Source: Planctomycetota bacterium (GTDB lineage Bacteria > Planctomycetota > Phycisphaerae > Sedimentisphaerales > Anaerobacaceae). From it: a DNA stretch of 64,000 bases. The stretch lies in contig VRUK01000002.1 in the NCBI GenBank assembly GCA_019456195.1, forward strand, positions 1-64,000, in the 5' to 3' direction. Below are positions 8,512-17,648 of the stretch, piece by piece. Within the stretch, counting starts at the first letter, position 1; each line of letters begins with the position of its first letter. The notes beneath the pieces were generated by a model. The model ran no database searches. It was not told where the DNA came from and was given only the letters and a program-made list of their open reading frames with translations. Position numbers and translations under genes: made by a program.

Positions 8512-9346
8512 TCAGACTACCTTGCATGATAAGCTTCGAGGAAAAAAAATCCTTTTCCCCCCTCAAAGCTAATAACCACTATATATTGTGTATCCCCTTA
8601 ATCCCTTAGGAGGCCCAAATAACCTACTAATACTGGTATCGACAACAACGGCCTGAAAACTTTAGAAAAGTTTGGCGTCCGGCTAACTTTTGCGAAGGGC
8701 AAAATTTGCATTAATACAAAGCAAAGTAAACTGTAACAGTGTTAAAAACGGACTTTTTTAGAAGGCCCATTTTAACGGCGTGGTCGTGAATATGGGACCA
8801 TGCAGAGAAATTAGGCAATATACCATATATAGTGATAGTCAAACAATCACTGAGCATAAGAAAGCGGATGTGATTAGGGCGAATTTGAGAAGCCGGGGGA
8901 CTAAGGTTTTCGCTTGTGATTGGAGAATTTTTTTTAATTATTTTTGGCTCAAAATAAAAAGAAGTGTTTACTCTGACTGAGTGTAACTGTCAAAAGTGGC
9001 GGTTTTGAATATACGTACCTTCGGAGATAATGGGCGGGAATATCGAATTGGACGTGAGCGAATTGATGGAAAAGGTGTGTTTTGATGCATAATCGCAGAG
9101 ATTATTCTTGACGAGACGGTGGCTAATTTGGTAGAAATATAGATGGTGAAGGGTTCCTGCGGGGCCGCTCATCTGTGGATTTTGGTCATCCTGCGGGTTC
9201 AATTCCTGTTGATTATCGAATAGAGGAGGAATTATTGTGCATTACGTTACGTGAAGCGCAGAGTTGGAAGGGGGACTCAGTTCTTTGCAGTGAAGAGATT
9301 CCTACATTTCAATTGACAACCAGTATTTTTTTTAAGGAGGATTATT
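8512..9346. other. Long intergenic region with no supported gene
   Basis: About 835 nt between the minus-strand flgM-like gene and the plus-strand LamG gene. A 66-codon frame at 8780-8980 has no recognisable features. The stretch 9111-9218 contains tRNA-like D-arm and T-arm strings but cannot fold as a tRNA. A good Shine-Dalgarno (AGAGGAGG) at 9222-9229 precedes only a six-codon frame and closely resembles the site in front of the LamG gene, possibly a local duplication. TTGACA at 9315-9320 has no matching -10. Confidence 0.45.
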
Positions 9347-11431
9347 ATGTGTAGAAAATTGAGTTATTTGGTTCTTTATGTTTTGGCGCTGAGTGTGACT
9401 TTTACGGGTACAACTAAGGCAGAGCTTGTCGGTTGGTGGAGGTTTGATGAAAGTTCCGGCACTACCGCTTATGATACGAGCGGCAACGGCAACGACGGCA
9501 CCTTCAACGGCGAGCCGCAGTGGGTATCCGGGTTTACAGGCGGTGCGCTGGAATTTGATGGGGTAGATGATTATGTTGCAATAGGAGATTTGGACCTGAC
9601 AGGATCCTTCACCCTCACATTTTGGATGCAACCTTCCTCGATCCCAGGCGATTGGCATTCGGTGGTTATGAAAGAATATGACTATGGCTTCGAATTTGAT
9701 GGAAACAGTCTTCTTGGGAGAGTCGGCGACGGCGCGGGGGGATGGGGTGCTACTGTTTCCACAACCATTTCTACACCTGCCGTATGGTATCATACTGCGA
9801 TAACGTGGAATGGATCAGACCTCGAAATGTTCATTGACGCGTCCAGCGTCGGCCAAAATACGGGAACACATGTTTCAAATGACAATTCGCTACTCTTTGG
9901 CAGTTGGAACACGTCCGGCGAATTTTTCAATGGCATCATCGACGACGTCCGCATCTACGACCACGTTTTGTCGGAAGTCGAAATTCTGAGCGCTATGGAA
10001 GGTCAGATATGGCCTTACGCCTTTGGCCCTGACCCGGCTGATGGTACCCTATATCCGGATACATGGGTGAACCTTAGCTGGTCTCCGGGAGGTCTTGCGG
10101 TCTCACACGATGTGTATTTCGGCGATAATTTTGACGATGTGAACGCCGGCGCAGAAAGTACATTCGTGGGCAACCAGACAGCAACATTTCTTGTTGTAGG
10201 ATTTCCCGGATTTCCTTATCCGGATGGCTTAGTTCCCGGTACGACATATTACTGGCGGATTGATGAGGTCAATGACACCGAGCCGAACAGTCCGTGGAAG
10301 GGTGACCTCTGGAGCTTCGGTATTCCTCCCAAGACAGCATACTCTCCCGAGCCTGCCGATGGCGCCGCTTCTGTAGTTCTGGATGTGGAGCTTAGCTGGA
10401 CTGTAGGTTTTGGAGCGAAACTACATTACGTGTACTTCGGTGACAATTTTGACGATGTCAACAATGCCGCCGGAGGACTCCCTCATGGATCTACAACCTT
10501 TGATCCCGGCCCGCTTAAATTGGCTAAGACTTACTACTGGCGTGTCGATGAGTTCGATGTCGTTGAAACACATAAAGGCGAAGTCTGGTCCTTTACAACT
10601 GAGGGCGGGGTTGCAAATTCTGACCCTGCCAAAGGCGCCGTGGATATAACACAAACACCAATTCTCACCTGGTCACCGGGTGTCTTTGCCGATACACATG
10701 AGGTCTATTTCGGAGCCGATGCAGCCTCTCTGGAGTTAAAAGGCAGTGGAAACCTTGGCTCCGAGAGCTATGAGCCCGGGCAGCTCGAATGGAATACCAC
10801 TTACTACTGGCGTATCGATGAAGCCAACAACGCCAACACCGACAGCCCGTGGACAGGTCCACTCTGGAGCTTTACTACTGCAAACTTCCTTACCGTGGAC
10901 GATTTTGAAAGCTACAATGACCTTGACCCGGCTGACCCGGCAAGCAACAGGATATTCTTTGCATGGGTAGATGGATTCGACAATCCCGCTGTTAACGGTT
11001 CTGTTGTTGGTTATGCCAATCCTCCCTTTGCCGAGCAGTCTATCGTTCACGGCGGCAATCAGTCGATGCCTTTTGCCTACGACAACGCAGTCGGCAAATC
11101 CGAGGCTACTTTAACATCGACTTCCTCTCGTGACTGGACAGTCAAAGGCGTCAACACATTGACGATTTGGTTCAGAGGTGAAGCAGCTAATGCCGCTGAG
11201 ACTTTGTATGTGGCTCTCAACGATAGCGCTGTTGTCGCTAATGATAAACCTGATGCAGCGCAGGCAGGTTCCTGGACCCAATGGAATATCGACCTTCAGG
11301 CATTTGCCGACCAGGGTGTAAACCTTGCAAATGTCAATACGATTACTCTTGGCCTTGGTAACAGGAGCAACCCGGTTGCCGGCGGTGCGGGCATAATGTA
11401 CTTCGATGACATTCGTTTGTATGCTCCATAG
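9347..11431 (+). CDS. Secreted LamG and Fn3-like multi-domain protein
   Basis: 694 residues, preceded by AAGGAGG at good spacing. Residues 1-26 form a signal peptide. A LamG/concanavalin A-like domain follows (about 27-225: LVGWWRFDES, then NGNDGTF, ending in GIIDDVRIYDHVLS). Three Fn3-like repeats (about 230-510) each end in the motif YYWRIDE or YYWRVDE followed by an LWSF or VWSF strand. The C-terminal module (about 515-694) begins TVDDFESYND and ends MYFDDIRLYAP, like a carbohydrate-binding jelly roll. No catalytic site is visible. This build is typical of planctomycete exported proteins that bind polysaccharide or cell surface; the exact role is unknown. A strong terminator follows, so it is probably monocistronic. 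Confidence 0.88.
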   Translation: MCRKLSYLVLYVLALSVTFTGTTKAELVGWWRFDESSGTTAYDTSGNGNDGTFNGEPQWVSGFTGGALEFDGVDDYVAIGDLDLTGSFTLTFWMQPSSIPGDWHSVVMKEYDYGFEFDGNSLLGRVGDGAGGWGATVSTTISTPAVWYHTAITWNGSDLEMFIDASSVGQNTGTHVSNDNSLLFGSWNTSGEFFNGIIDDVRIYDHVLSEVEILSAMEGQIWPYAFGPDPADGTLYPDTWVNLSWSPGGLAVSHDVYFGDNFDDVNAGAESTFVGNQTATFLVVGFPGFPYPDGLVPGTTYYWRIDEVNDTEPNSPWKGDLWSFGIPPKTAYSPEPADGAASVVLDVELSWTVGFGAKLHYVYFGDNFDDVNNAAGGLPHGSTTFDPGPLKLAKTYYWRVDEFDVVETHKGEVWSFTTEGGVANSDPAKGAVDITQTPILTWSPGVFADTHEVYFGADAASLELKGSGNLGSESYEPGQLEWNTTYYWRIDEANNANTDSPWTGPLWSFTTANFLTVDDFESYNDLDPADPASNRIFFAWVDGFDNPAVNGSVVGYANPPFAEQSIVHGGNQSMPFAYDNAVGKSEATLTSTSSRDWTVKGVNTLTIWFRGEAANAAETLYVALNDSAVVANDKPDAAQAGSWTQWNIDLQAFADQGVNLANVNTITLGLGNRSNPVAGGAGIMYFDDIRLYAP

Positions 11432-11481
11432 CCGCAAGTGTTAATAAAGTGTGTTTGATATAGCAGTTTTAAAGCAATTCA

Positions 11482-11515
11482 GGGCTTATACCGATTGTGT
11501 ATAAGCCCTTTTTTT
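11482..11515 (+). terminator. Rho-independent terminator after the LamG gene
   Basis: A perfect 10-bp stem (GGGCTTATAC at 11482-11491, GTATAAGCCC at 11499-11508) with a 7-nt loop, followed by seven T residues. It lies 50 nt after the LamG stop codon. Confidence 0.95.
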
Positions 11516-11635
11516 CGTTTGCTTTTGAAAGATTCTCAATTGTATAGGAGTTAAGTCAGAAGAAATAAAAACGCTTGCATTTATCGCGGTTTTCGGTCAG
11601 ACTTTCGTTTGGAATTTTGCAAGGAGGCTCGAATT

Positions 11636-12748
11636 ATGGACGATAAATATTTTTTCTTTGCCGGCGGCGGGACAGGGGGGCATATATATCCAGCCGTCGC
11701 TGTGGCAGAGCAAATAGCAAAGATTCGGCCGGGGGCGAAAATACATTTTTTCTGCAGCAGCCGCAGTATCGATGAGAAAATCCTTGCACAAACCGATTTC
11801 GAATTTACCAGGCTTACAGCTACAGGTTTTTCCGCTCGGCCCGGTAAACTAATCAGCTTTTGCAGTTCCTTTTTTGCCAGCTACAAGAAAGCAAAAGAAG
11901 CAATTGCGAAAAATAAGGAGGCGGTGGTAATAGGGGCCGGGGGTTTTGTGTCGGCGCCGGTCTGTCTGGCGGCACATAAGTGTAAGGTTCCTGTCGGGCT
12001 TTTGAATGTCGATATTGTGCCGGGCCGTGCAAATAAGATAATAAGCCGCTGGGCGGATGAGATATTTGTGCAGTTTGAAGAAAACGCGCAATACTTCGCG
12101 CGAAAGGGTGGAAATGTCAATATTGTCGGCTGTCCGCTGCGAAGCGGCTTTGACAATCCGGAACCGAACAAGGCGATTGAACAATTGGGGCTTGAGAAAG
12201 ATAAGAAAACTTTGCTCATAACCGGAGCGTCGAGCGGTTCGGAGAATATTAACAGAGCTGTATGTTCGCTTTTGAAAAAGCTGGATGCTTTTGCGGATGG
12301 TTGGCAGATAGTTCATCTGGCGGGAGTCGGTAATTACGAGAAAGTTAAGAGCCAATACGACAAAGCCAAAATCAACCATAAGGTTTTGGGATATTTCGAT
12401 GATATGGCGAACCTGTTGGCTGCCGCGGATTTGGTCATTGGCAGAAGTGGTGCGGTCAGTGTCGCTGAATTCGCAGCGTCGGAGACACCGAGCATCTGTA
12501 TGCCCTATCCGTACCACAAGGACAGACATCAGTATCTGAATGCGGGTAAGCTGGTTGAGGTCGGTGCTGCGGTTATCGTGGATGATTTGCAGGATGAAAA
12601 AGGCAGGGCCGAATGGCTGGCCGAAGAGCTTGAAGAGTTGATGAAAGACGACGAGAAAAGACAGGAAATGAAAAAGAGTTGCCGGGCAATTGCAAAGAAG
12701 GAGGCCGGCTTGAAAATAGCAGAAAAGCTAATTGAAATCAGCGGATAG
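11636..12748 (+). CDS. murG: UDP-N-acetylglucosamine-undecaprenyl-pyrophosphoryl-MurNAc transferase
   Basis: Glycosyltransferase that adds GlcNAc to lipid I to make lipid II on the inner face of the membrane in peptidoglycan synthesis. The ATG at 11636 has AAGGAGG 8 nt upstream, so the nine extra codons before it are excluded. Motifs: the N-terminal glycine loop GGGTGGH at residues 10-16, the second glycine motif VIGAGGFVSAP, and the UDP-GlcNAc site (SGAVSVAEFAA, then PYPYHKDRHQYLNA). 370 residues. No other division or cell-wall genes adjoin it, so it lies outside a dcw cluster here. Its presence supports a peptidoglycan wall, as does the L,D-transpeptidase at 36 kb. Confidence 0.92.
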   Translation: MDDKYFFFAGGGTGGHIYPAVAVAEQIAKIRPGAKIHFFCSSRSIDEKILAQTDFEFTRLTATGFSARPGKLISFCSSFFASYKKAKEAIAKNKEAVVIGAGGFVSAPVCLAAHKCKVPVGLLNVDIVPGRANKIISRWADEIFVQFEENAQYFARKGGNVNIVGCPLRSGFDNPEPNKAIEQLGLEKDKKTLLITGASSGSENINRAVCSLLKKLDAFADGWQIVHLAGVGNYEKVKSQYDKAKINHKVLGYFDDMANLLAAADLVIGRSGAVSVAEFAASETPSICMPYPYHKDRHQYLNAGKLVEVGAAVIVDDLQDEKGRAEWLAEELEELMKDDEKRQEMKKSCRAIAKKEAGLKIAEKLIEISG

Positions 12749-12824
12749 AAAATAACGAGCTGCGTATCACATCTCGGAAATCTGGGAAGGATGAAGAGGA
12801 GGGCCGTTTTTTTGCAGAAATCGC

Positions 12825-12853
12825 TTGACAGAAGCGTCCTTGCCGGTGATAAT
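12825..12853 (+). promoter_or_regulatory. Sigma70-type promoter of the 13-17 kb sugar locus
   Basis: TTGACA at 12825-12830, a 17-nt spacer, then GATAAT at 12848-12853. It lies 112 nt upstream of the first gene of the Tat TIM barrel, Gfo/Idh and isomerase cluster. The consensus match is 11 of 12. Confidence 0.65.
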
Positions 12854-12965
12854 AGCGGTTCTTGGTCGTCAGCGAGGACGGGCTAAGAATTTAGGGTGAA
12901 AGCTCTTGAGAAAGTGACCGAGAGCAAATTTGCTACATAGCACAGTAAACAGAAATGAGGAGAAC

Positions 12966-14765
12966 ATGAGCACATTCAATAACGCACGTCGCGATTTTCT
13001 TAAACAATCAATGTATTTTGGCGCCACTGCGGTTGCGGCAGGACCATTGGGTAAGGTGCTGGCGATGAGTTCAGCCCGAAGAGGGGCCAAAATGAAACTC
13101 GGATTGGTTACCTATCTCTGGGGCCAGGACTGGGACCTGCCGGCGCTCATAGCCAATTGCGAAAAGGCTGGAATCTCCGGCGTTGAGCTGCGAACACAGC
13201 ACGCTCACGGAGTTGAATCGACTCTTAACCCCCGACAACGCCGGGACGTGAAGAGGCGGTTTGAGAATAGTCCCGTTACGCTCGTCGGCCTTGGGACTAA
13301 CTTTGCCTTCCACCATACCGACCCGGCGAAACTTCGCAGTGACATTGATGGAGCGAAGAAGTATATCAAGCTATCCCACGATGTAGGCGGCTCGGGTGTG
13401 AAGGTAAAACCGAATGACCTGCCGAAAAGTGTCTCGCAGCAACAAACAATAGAGCAGATAGGCAAATCACTGAATGAGTTAGGTCAATATGGCGCCCGCT
13501 ACGGGCAGACAATCCGGCTGGAAGTGCATGGTGGATGCTCACAGTTGCCGGTGATCAAGGCAATTATGGACGTTGCCGACAATCCCAACGTTGGTGTCTG
13601 CTGGAACAGCAATTCTCAGGACCTCCAGGGTCAGGGGCTGGAGTACAACTTCAATCTGGTCAAAGACAGGTTTAGCGATATTGTCCACGTGCGCGAGCTG
13701 AACATTGGCGACTATCCTTACCAGGAGCTGATGAACCTGTTTGTGGCGGCGGACTACGACGGTTGGATTCTTCTCGAAGCCCGCACAAAACCTGCTGACC
13801 GCGTCAAGGCATTAGCAGAGCAGCGACAGGTCTTCAAGGAAATGGTTGCAAAGGCGCAGAGCGCCGGAACAAGGCAAAGAAGTGCTTCGGGCGTTAAGAT
13901 TACCGAAGGGGAAAAGACATTGCGGATTGATATAAACGGTAAACTTTTTACAGAGTACTGTTTTAATGATGTGCCCCGTCCTTATTTCTATCCGGTGATT
14001 GGTCCTACTGGTGAGCCGGTTAATCGCCATTGGCCGATGAAGGAAGGTAAAGACGAGGCCCAGGACCATGTCCACCACAAGAGCCTGTGGTACACACACG
14101 GCGAGATAAACGGGCAGGATTTTTGGGGCGAGGGCTCCAACAGCGGCAAGGTTGTTCACGAAAAATTTCTCAAGGTCGCTTCCGGTCGGAAAAGGGGTGT
14201 TATTCAATCGCAAAATAAGTACGTAGCGCGCGACGGAAAGGTTATCTGCACCGATACACGGACACATAGATTCTACAGCTCAAAAGACGGCCAAATAATG
14301 GACTTCGAGATAAAGTTCCACGCATCCGAAGGTAAAGTGGTCCTTGGCGATACGAAGGAAGGCTCGATGGCGATTCGATTAGCGCCGACTATGCGGCTCA
14401 AAGGGAAAGTTGGAAAAGGACATATTCTCAATAGTGAAGGTCAAAAAGACGGGCAGACCTGGGGCAAGCGGGCGGCGTGGTGCGATTATTACGGACCGGT
14501 AAAAGATAAAATCGTAGGTGTTGCCATTTTCGACCATCCGAAGAATCCGAAACATCCTACCTGGTGGCATGTCCGTGATTACGGACTGTTCACCGCCAAT
14601 CCGTTCGGACAGCATAACTTCGAGAGGAAGGAGAAAGGCGTAGGTGATATTACGATACCGGCAGGTAAAAGCCTGACCTTCAGGTACCGCTTCTATTTCC
14701 ATAAAGGTGATACGAATCAGGCAGATGTGGCTAAGCATTACCGACAATACGCGGCGGGTAAATAA
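12966..14765 (+). CDS. Tat-exported TIM-barrel sugar isomerase fused to a PmoA-like (DUF6807) domain
   Basis: 599 residues from the ATG at 12966, preceded by GAGGAG; the 12 codons before it are rejected. The N-terminus has a Tat-type signal (ARRDFLKQS then a hydrophobic stretch). Residues about 40-305 form a xylose-isomerase-like TIM barrel (KLGLVTYLWGQDW, GVELRTQHAHGVES, RLEVHGG, VHVRELNIGDYPY, GWILLEART). Residues about 315-599 match the PmoA-like DUF6807 family (YCFNDVPRPYFYPVIGP, HVHHKSLWYTHGEING, DFWGEG, WCDYYG, TWWHVRDYGLF). Each half is usually a separate protein, so this is a fusion. It is first in a three-gene set with Gfo/Idh and a second isomerase; a sugar acid or ketosugar route is likely, substrate unknown. 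Confidence 0.82.
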   Translation: MSTFNNARRDFLKQSMYFGATAVAAGPLGKVLAMSSARRGAKMKLGLVTYLWGQDWDLPALIANCEKAGISGVELRTQHAHGVESTLNPRQRRDVKRRFENSPVTLVGLGTNFAFHHTDPAKLRSDIDGAKKYIKLSHDVGGSGVKVKPNDLPKSVSQQQTIEQIGKSLNELGQYGARYGQTIRLEVHGGCSQLPVIKAIMDVADNPNVGVCWNSNSQDLQGQGLEYNFNLVKDRFSDIVHVRELNIGDYPYQELMNLFVAADYDGWILLEARTKPADRVKALAEQRQVFKEMVAKAQSAGTRQRSASGVKITEGEKTLRIDINGKLFTEYCFNDVPRPYFYPVIGPTGEPVNRHWPMKEGKDEAQDHVHHKSLWYTHGEINGQDFWGEGSNSGKVVHEKFLKVASGRKRGVIQSQNKYVARDGKVICTDTRTHRFYSSKDGQIMDFEIKFHASEGKVVLGDTKEGSMAIRLAPTMRLKGKVGKGHILNSEGQKDGQTWGKRAAWCDYYGPVKDKIVGVAIFDHPKNPKHPTWWHVRDYGLFTANPFGQHNFERKEKGVGDITIPAGKSLTFRYRFYFHKGDTNQADVAKHYRQYAAGK

Positions 14766-14817
14766 ACAACAAAATATACCGGACAACAACCTTTGTAAGA
14801 AATATAGGAGAAACATT

Positions 14818-16290
14818 ATGAGTGAGTTAAATCGTAGAGATTTTATGAAAGGTACGATTGCCGCCGGAGCGATGATGGCGTTAATAGGCCCTAATTCCCG
14901 TGTCCGCGGAGCGAATGACGCGATTCGGCTCGCCACCGTTGGCGTTGGCTCACAGGGAAGCGGCCATACAAAAATCTTCAGCGCGATTCCCGGCGTGCGT
15001 TATGCGGCAGTTTGTGACGCCGACCAAAACCATGTTGACCGGCGAGTCAAGTACTTTGCCGACAAGGGCGTTAAGGTGAACGGCTACACCGATGTGCGTG
15101 AGCTGCTCGAACGCAAGGACATCGACGCAATCACCTCAGCTACACCGAACCACTGGCATGCGCTGGTGACGGTGTGGGCCTGCCAGGCGGGCAAAGACGT
15201 CTATATCGAAAAACCCGCCTCGCATGAAATCTGGGAGGGCCGTAAAATGGTCGAGGCCGCCCGCAAGTACAATCGTATCGTGCAGATCGGCACGCAGAAG
15301 CGCTCTTCCGAGGCCCATCCTGAGGCGTTTGAGTGGATACGTCAGGGGCATATCGGCAAGATGAAGTGGGTTCGCGGGTTCTGCTATAAGCGCCGTGGTC
15401 CCGGCAGCAATGGCATTGTCCACGGAACGAACGGCCCGAATCCGGTCCCGGAGAGTGTAGATTATAATAAGTGGTGCGGTCCGGCCGATATGGTGCCGTT
15501 GAATCGAAGGGACCTGCATTATGTATGGCACTGGGTCTGGAACACCGGTTGCGGCGACATAGGCAACCAGGGTCCCCACGAGATGGACATTGCCCGCTGG
15601 GCGCTGGGCGACCCGGGGCTGCCGAGACGCGCCTTCAGCATTGGCGGCCGGTTCGGCGTCGGTGAGACGGACGATGTCGGTGAAACAGCCAATACTCAGA
15701 TCGCCTTCTACGATTACAAGCCGGTGCCGCTGATCTTCGAAGTTCGCGGCCTGCCTCGTAAAAAGGACGACAGGGCAATGGATCATTACCGTGGCACACG
15801 CGTCGGCAACTGCGTGCAGTGTGAGGGCGGCTACTTCCCGTGCGATGACGGCGGCGGTTGGGTGTACGACAATGACGGCAAGAAGATCAAACAGTTCTCC
15901 GGTCGTGGCGGCCAGGGACACCATGAGAACTTTATCAAGGCCGTACGCAGCCACAAGCGCAGTGATTTGAACGCCGACATTGAAGTCGGGCACCTCTCGG
16001 CCTCCTTATGTCACATGGCCAATATCTCCCACCGGATCGGCAAGAAAGCGACACCCGACGAGATCAAGGCCGCCATAGGCGACAACGCCAATATGATGGA
16101 CTCATTTGACAGGATGCTCGAGCACCTGGCCGCCAACGAGGTGGACCTTGGGAAAGAGCCCATCACGATGGGCCCGATGCTGACGATGAATCCGAGGACG
16201 GAGAGATTCGTCGGCGAATACAGCGATATGGCGAATATGTACGTCAAGCGCAATTACCGTGAACCATTTGTTGTACCGGATAAAGTCTGA
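14818..16290 (+). CDS. Tat-signal Gfo/Idh/MocA-family oxidoreductase
   Basis: 490 residues. The ATG at 14818 follows TAGGAG; the long upstream frame overlaps the previous gene and is not used. The N-terminus NRRDFMKGTIAAGAMMAL is a Tat signal. A Rossmann domain follows (RLATVGVGSQGSGHTKIF, then VCDADQNH), then EKPASHEIWEGRKMVEAA, where the EKP motif carries the catalytic lysine of the family, and a C-terminal dehydrogenase domain. Such Tat-containing members are abundant in planctomycetes and are thought to act on sugars with tightly bound NAD(P). Its stop codon shares one base with the next start (TGATG), indicating coupled translation. Confidence 0.9.
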   Translation: MSELNRRDFMKGTIAAGAMMALIGPNSRVRGANDAIRLATVGVGSQGSGHTKIFSAIPGVRYAAVCDADQNHVDRRVKYFADKGVKVNGYTDVRELLERKDIDAITSATPNHWHALVTVWACQAGKDVYIEKPASHEIWEGRKMVEAARKYNRIVQIGTQKRSSEAHPEAFEWIRQGHIGKMKWVRGFCYKRRGPGSNGIVHGTNGPNPVPESVDYNKWCGPADMVPLNRRDLHYVWHWVWNTGCGDIGNQGPHEMDIARWALGDPGLPRRAFSIGGRFGVGETDDVGETANTQIAFYDYKPVPLIFEVRGLPRKKDDRAMDHYRGTRVGNCVQCEGGYFPCDDGGGWVYDNDGKKIKQFSGRGGQGHHENFIKAVRSHKRSDLNADIEVGHLSASLCHMANISHRIGKKATPDEIKAAIGDNANMMDSFDRMLEHLAANEVDLGKEPITMGPMLTMNPRTERFVGEYSDMANMYVKRNYREPFVVPDKV

Positions 16291-17102
16291 TGAAGTTTGC
16301 ACTTTGTAATGAGATGTTCGAAGACCGGCCGATGGCCGAGGTCTGTTCAACCGCAAAGCGGTTAGGATATGATGGTATTGAGATAGCGCCTTTTACCTTA
16401 GCGGCTTCGGCAGAGGATATCGGCCCTGAGCAGCGGAAGGAAGTTCGACAGATTATCGCTGATAACGGTCTTGAGACTGTGGGGCTGCACTGGCTTTTTG
16501 CCGGGCCTTCCGGTCTGCATATGACCACTACTGATAATAAAACATGGGGCAGGACAAGAGATTACTTGTCCTGCCTTCTTGATTTGTGCAGCGATCTTGG
16601 CGGCAAGGTGTTGGTGCTCGGCTCACCGAAGCAGCGAAGCCTTGAGGCCGGACAAACCAACGAAGGTGCGTGGAAAAAGGCTGTGGAATTGCTCAGCAGC
16701 GTTCTGGATAAAGCCGGTGAGCTGGGTCTTAACATTTGTCTTGAACCGCTCTCGACTAATGAGACCGATTTTATCAATACAGTCGCCGAAGGGATGCAAA
16801 TGGTTCGCGAAATAAATCATCCGAACATGAAGATTCATCTCGACGTCAAGGCGATGTGCTCGGAAGAAACACCTGTTCATGATGTTATCCGTTCAGTCCA
16901 GGCCGGCGATATTGGCCACTTTCATGTCAATGATGCCAACCTTTATGGACCCGGTATGGGGGATGTGGACTACGGTCCCATCGCAGAGGCGATAAAAGAT
17001 GTTGGGTGGGACAAGTGGCTCAGCGTTGAGGTATTTAAATACGACCCGGATCCGGAAACGATTGCCCGCAAGAGCATCGAGTACCTTCGGTCTTATTTTT
17101 AG
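16290..17102 (+). CDS. Sugar phosphate isomerase/epimerase (xylose-isomerase-like TIM barrel)
   Basis: 270 residues without a signal peptide, so cytoplasmic. The TIM-barrel pattern is clear: GYDGIEIAPFTL, ETVGLHWLF, ICLEPL then NETDFINT, MKIHLDVKAM, IGHFHVNDANLYGPGMGDVDYGP, and WLSVEVFKYDPDPE. The conserved Glu, Asp, His and Glu residues that bind the divalent metal in this family are all present. It overlaps the Gfo/Idh gene by one base (TGATG). With its neighbours it probably interconverts ketosugars; the substrate cannot be read from sequence. Confidence 0.9.
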   Translation: MKFALCNEMFEDRPMAEVCSTAKRLGYDGIEIAPFTLAASAEDIGPEQRKEVRQIIADNGLETVGLHWLFAGPSGLHMTTTDNKTWGRTRDYLSCLLDLCSDLGGKVLVLGSPKQRSLEAGQTNEGAWKKAVELLSSVLDKAGELGLNICLEPLSTNETDFINTVAEGMQMVREINHPNMKIHLDVKAMCSEETPVHDVIRSVQAGDIGHFHVNDANLYGPGMGDVDYGPIAEAIKDVGWDKWLSVEVFKYDPDPETIARKSIEYLRSYF

Positions 17103-17152
17103 ACTGCGAAGAATACCGGAATAAGAATGAGGGAAAAAAGCCGGGTTGCTTT

Positions 17153-17434
17153 TTATTTTTTCTTCTTTGGGGCGTTCAACCAATCCTGGAGGTTTTTGGC
17201 TAAAATTTCCACATCTTCCTTTTGCATAATATGATTGATGATTGCCGGCGAGACTTTCAGCTTTACCATTGCTTTGTGGGCCCTTTGCCATAGCCGGTCT
17301 TTCTTGGCTTTGGTATCAGCTAAGTACAGTTCGGTTACAAGCTCGCCGAGTTTGCCGAGCATTATTGTATCAAGGTTGTTGTAATAACCTGATATCACGC
17401 CTTGTTGATATTGTGAGTAGTCATTTTTGGCCAT
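17153..17434 (-). CDS. Small conserved-looking protein of unknown function
   Basis: 93 residues, soluble, mostly predicted helix, ending in a lysine-rich tail (APKKKK). No domain was recognised. The frame is likely real because it is the only reading over this stretch, has even codon use and is followed by a convergent AT-rich hairpin (AAAAAGC/GCTTTTT, 17135-17154) shared with the sugar isomerase gene. It is transcribed alone toward that gene. Confidence 0.55.
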   Translation of the reverse strand: MAKNDYSQYQQGVISGYYNNLDTIMLGKLGELVTELYLADTKAKKDRLWQRAHKAMVKLKVSPAIINHIMQKEDVEILAKNLQDWLNAPKKKK

Positions 17435-17648
17435 ATTAGCTTTCTGAAAGGTTTTTCGTTATTTTTGGATGCTTTTTTACAGGAAAGTTTCAGATAAATC
17501 AAGTTATGGGTATTATTAAGAACGATTTTTGCTGGCTTTGTCAAAATAACCGGCTATAATCTGCGGAAACGTTTTGGCGGTGAGCTATGTTCTAAGGCGG
17601 CTTTGGTACGCCTTTAGGTAAGCTGTCGCGTAAATTCTCAAAAGGGAT

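Noticed and set aside
8780-8980. 66-codon plus-strand frame in the long gap before the LamG gene
   Set aside because: No Shine-Dalgarno, no recognised motif, composition like the surrounding non-coding DNA.
9111-9218. tRNA-like strings: D-arm-like GGCTAATTTGGTAGA and T-arm GGGTTCAATTCC
   Set aside because: The T-arm can pair, but the D-arm stem and the acceptor ends do not, and the spacing (about 108 nt) does not fit a tRNA, even one with a long variable arm.
15136-15993. Long minus-strand frame (285 codons) opposite the Tat Gfo/Idh gene
   Set aside because: It is the antisense shadow of a high-GC-third-position gene with a clear family; the translation has no recognisable features.
17135-17154. 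AAAAAGC/GCTTTTT hairpin as terminator between convergent genes
   Set aside because: The stem has only two G-C pairs and runs into the stop codon of the minus-strand gene; mentioned under that gene but too weak to list.
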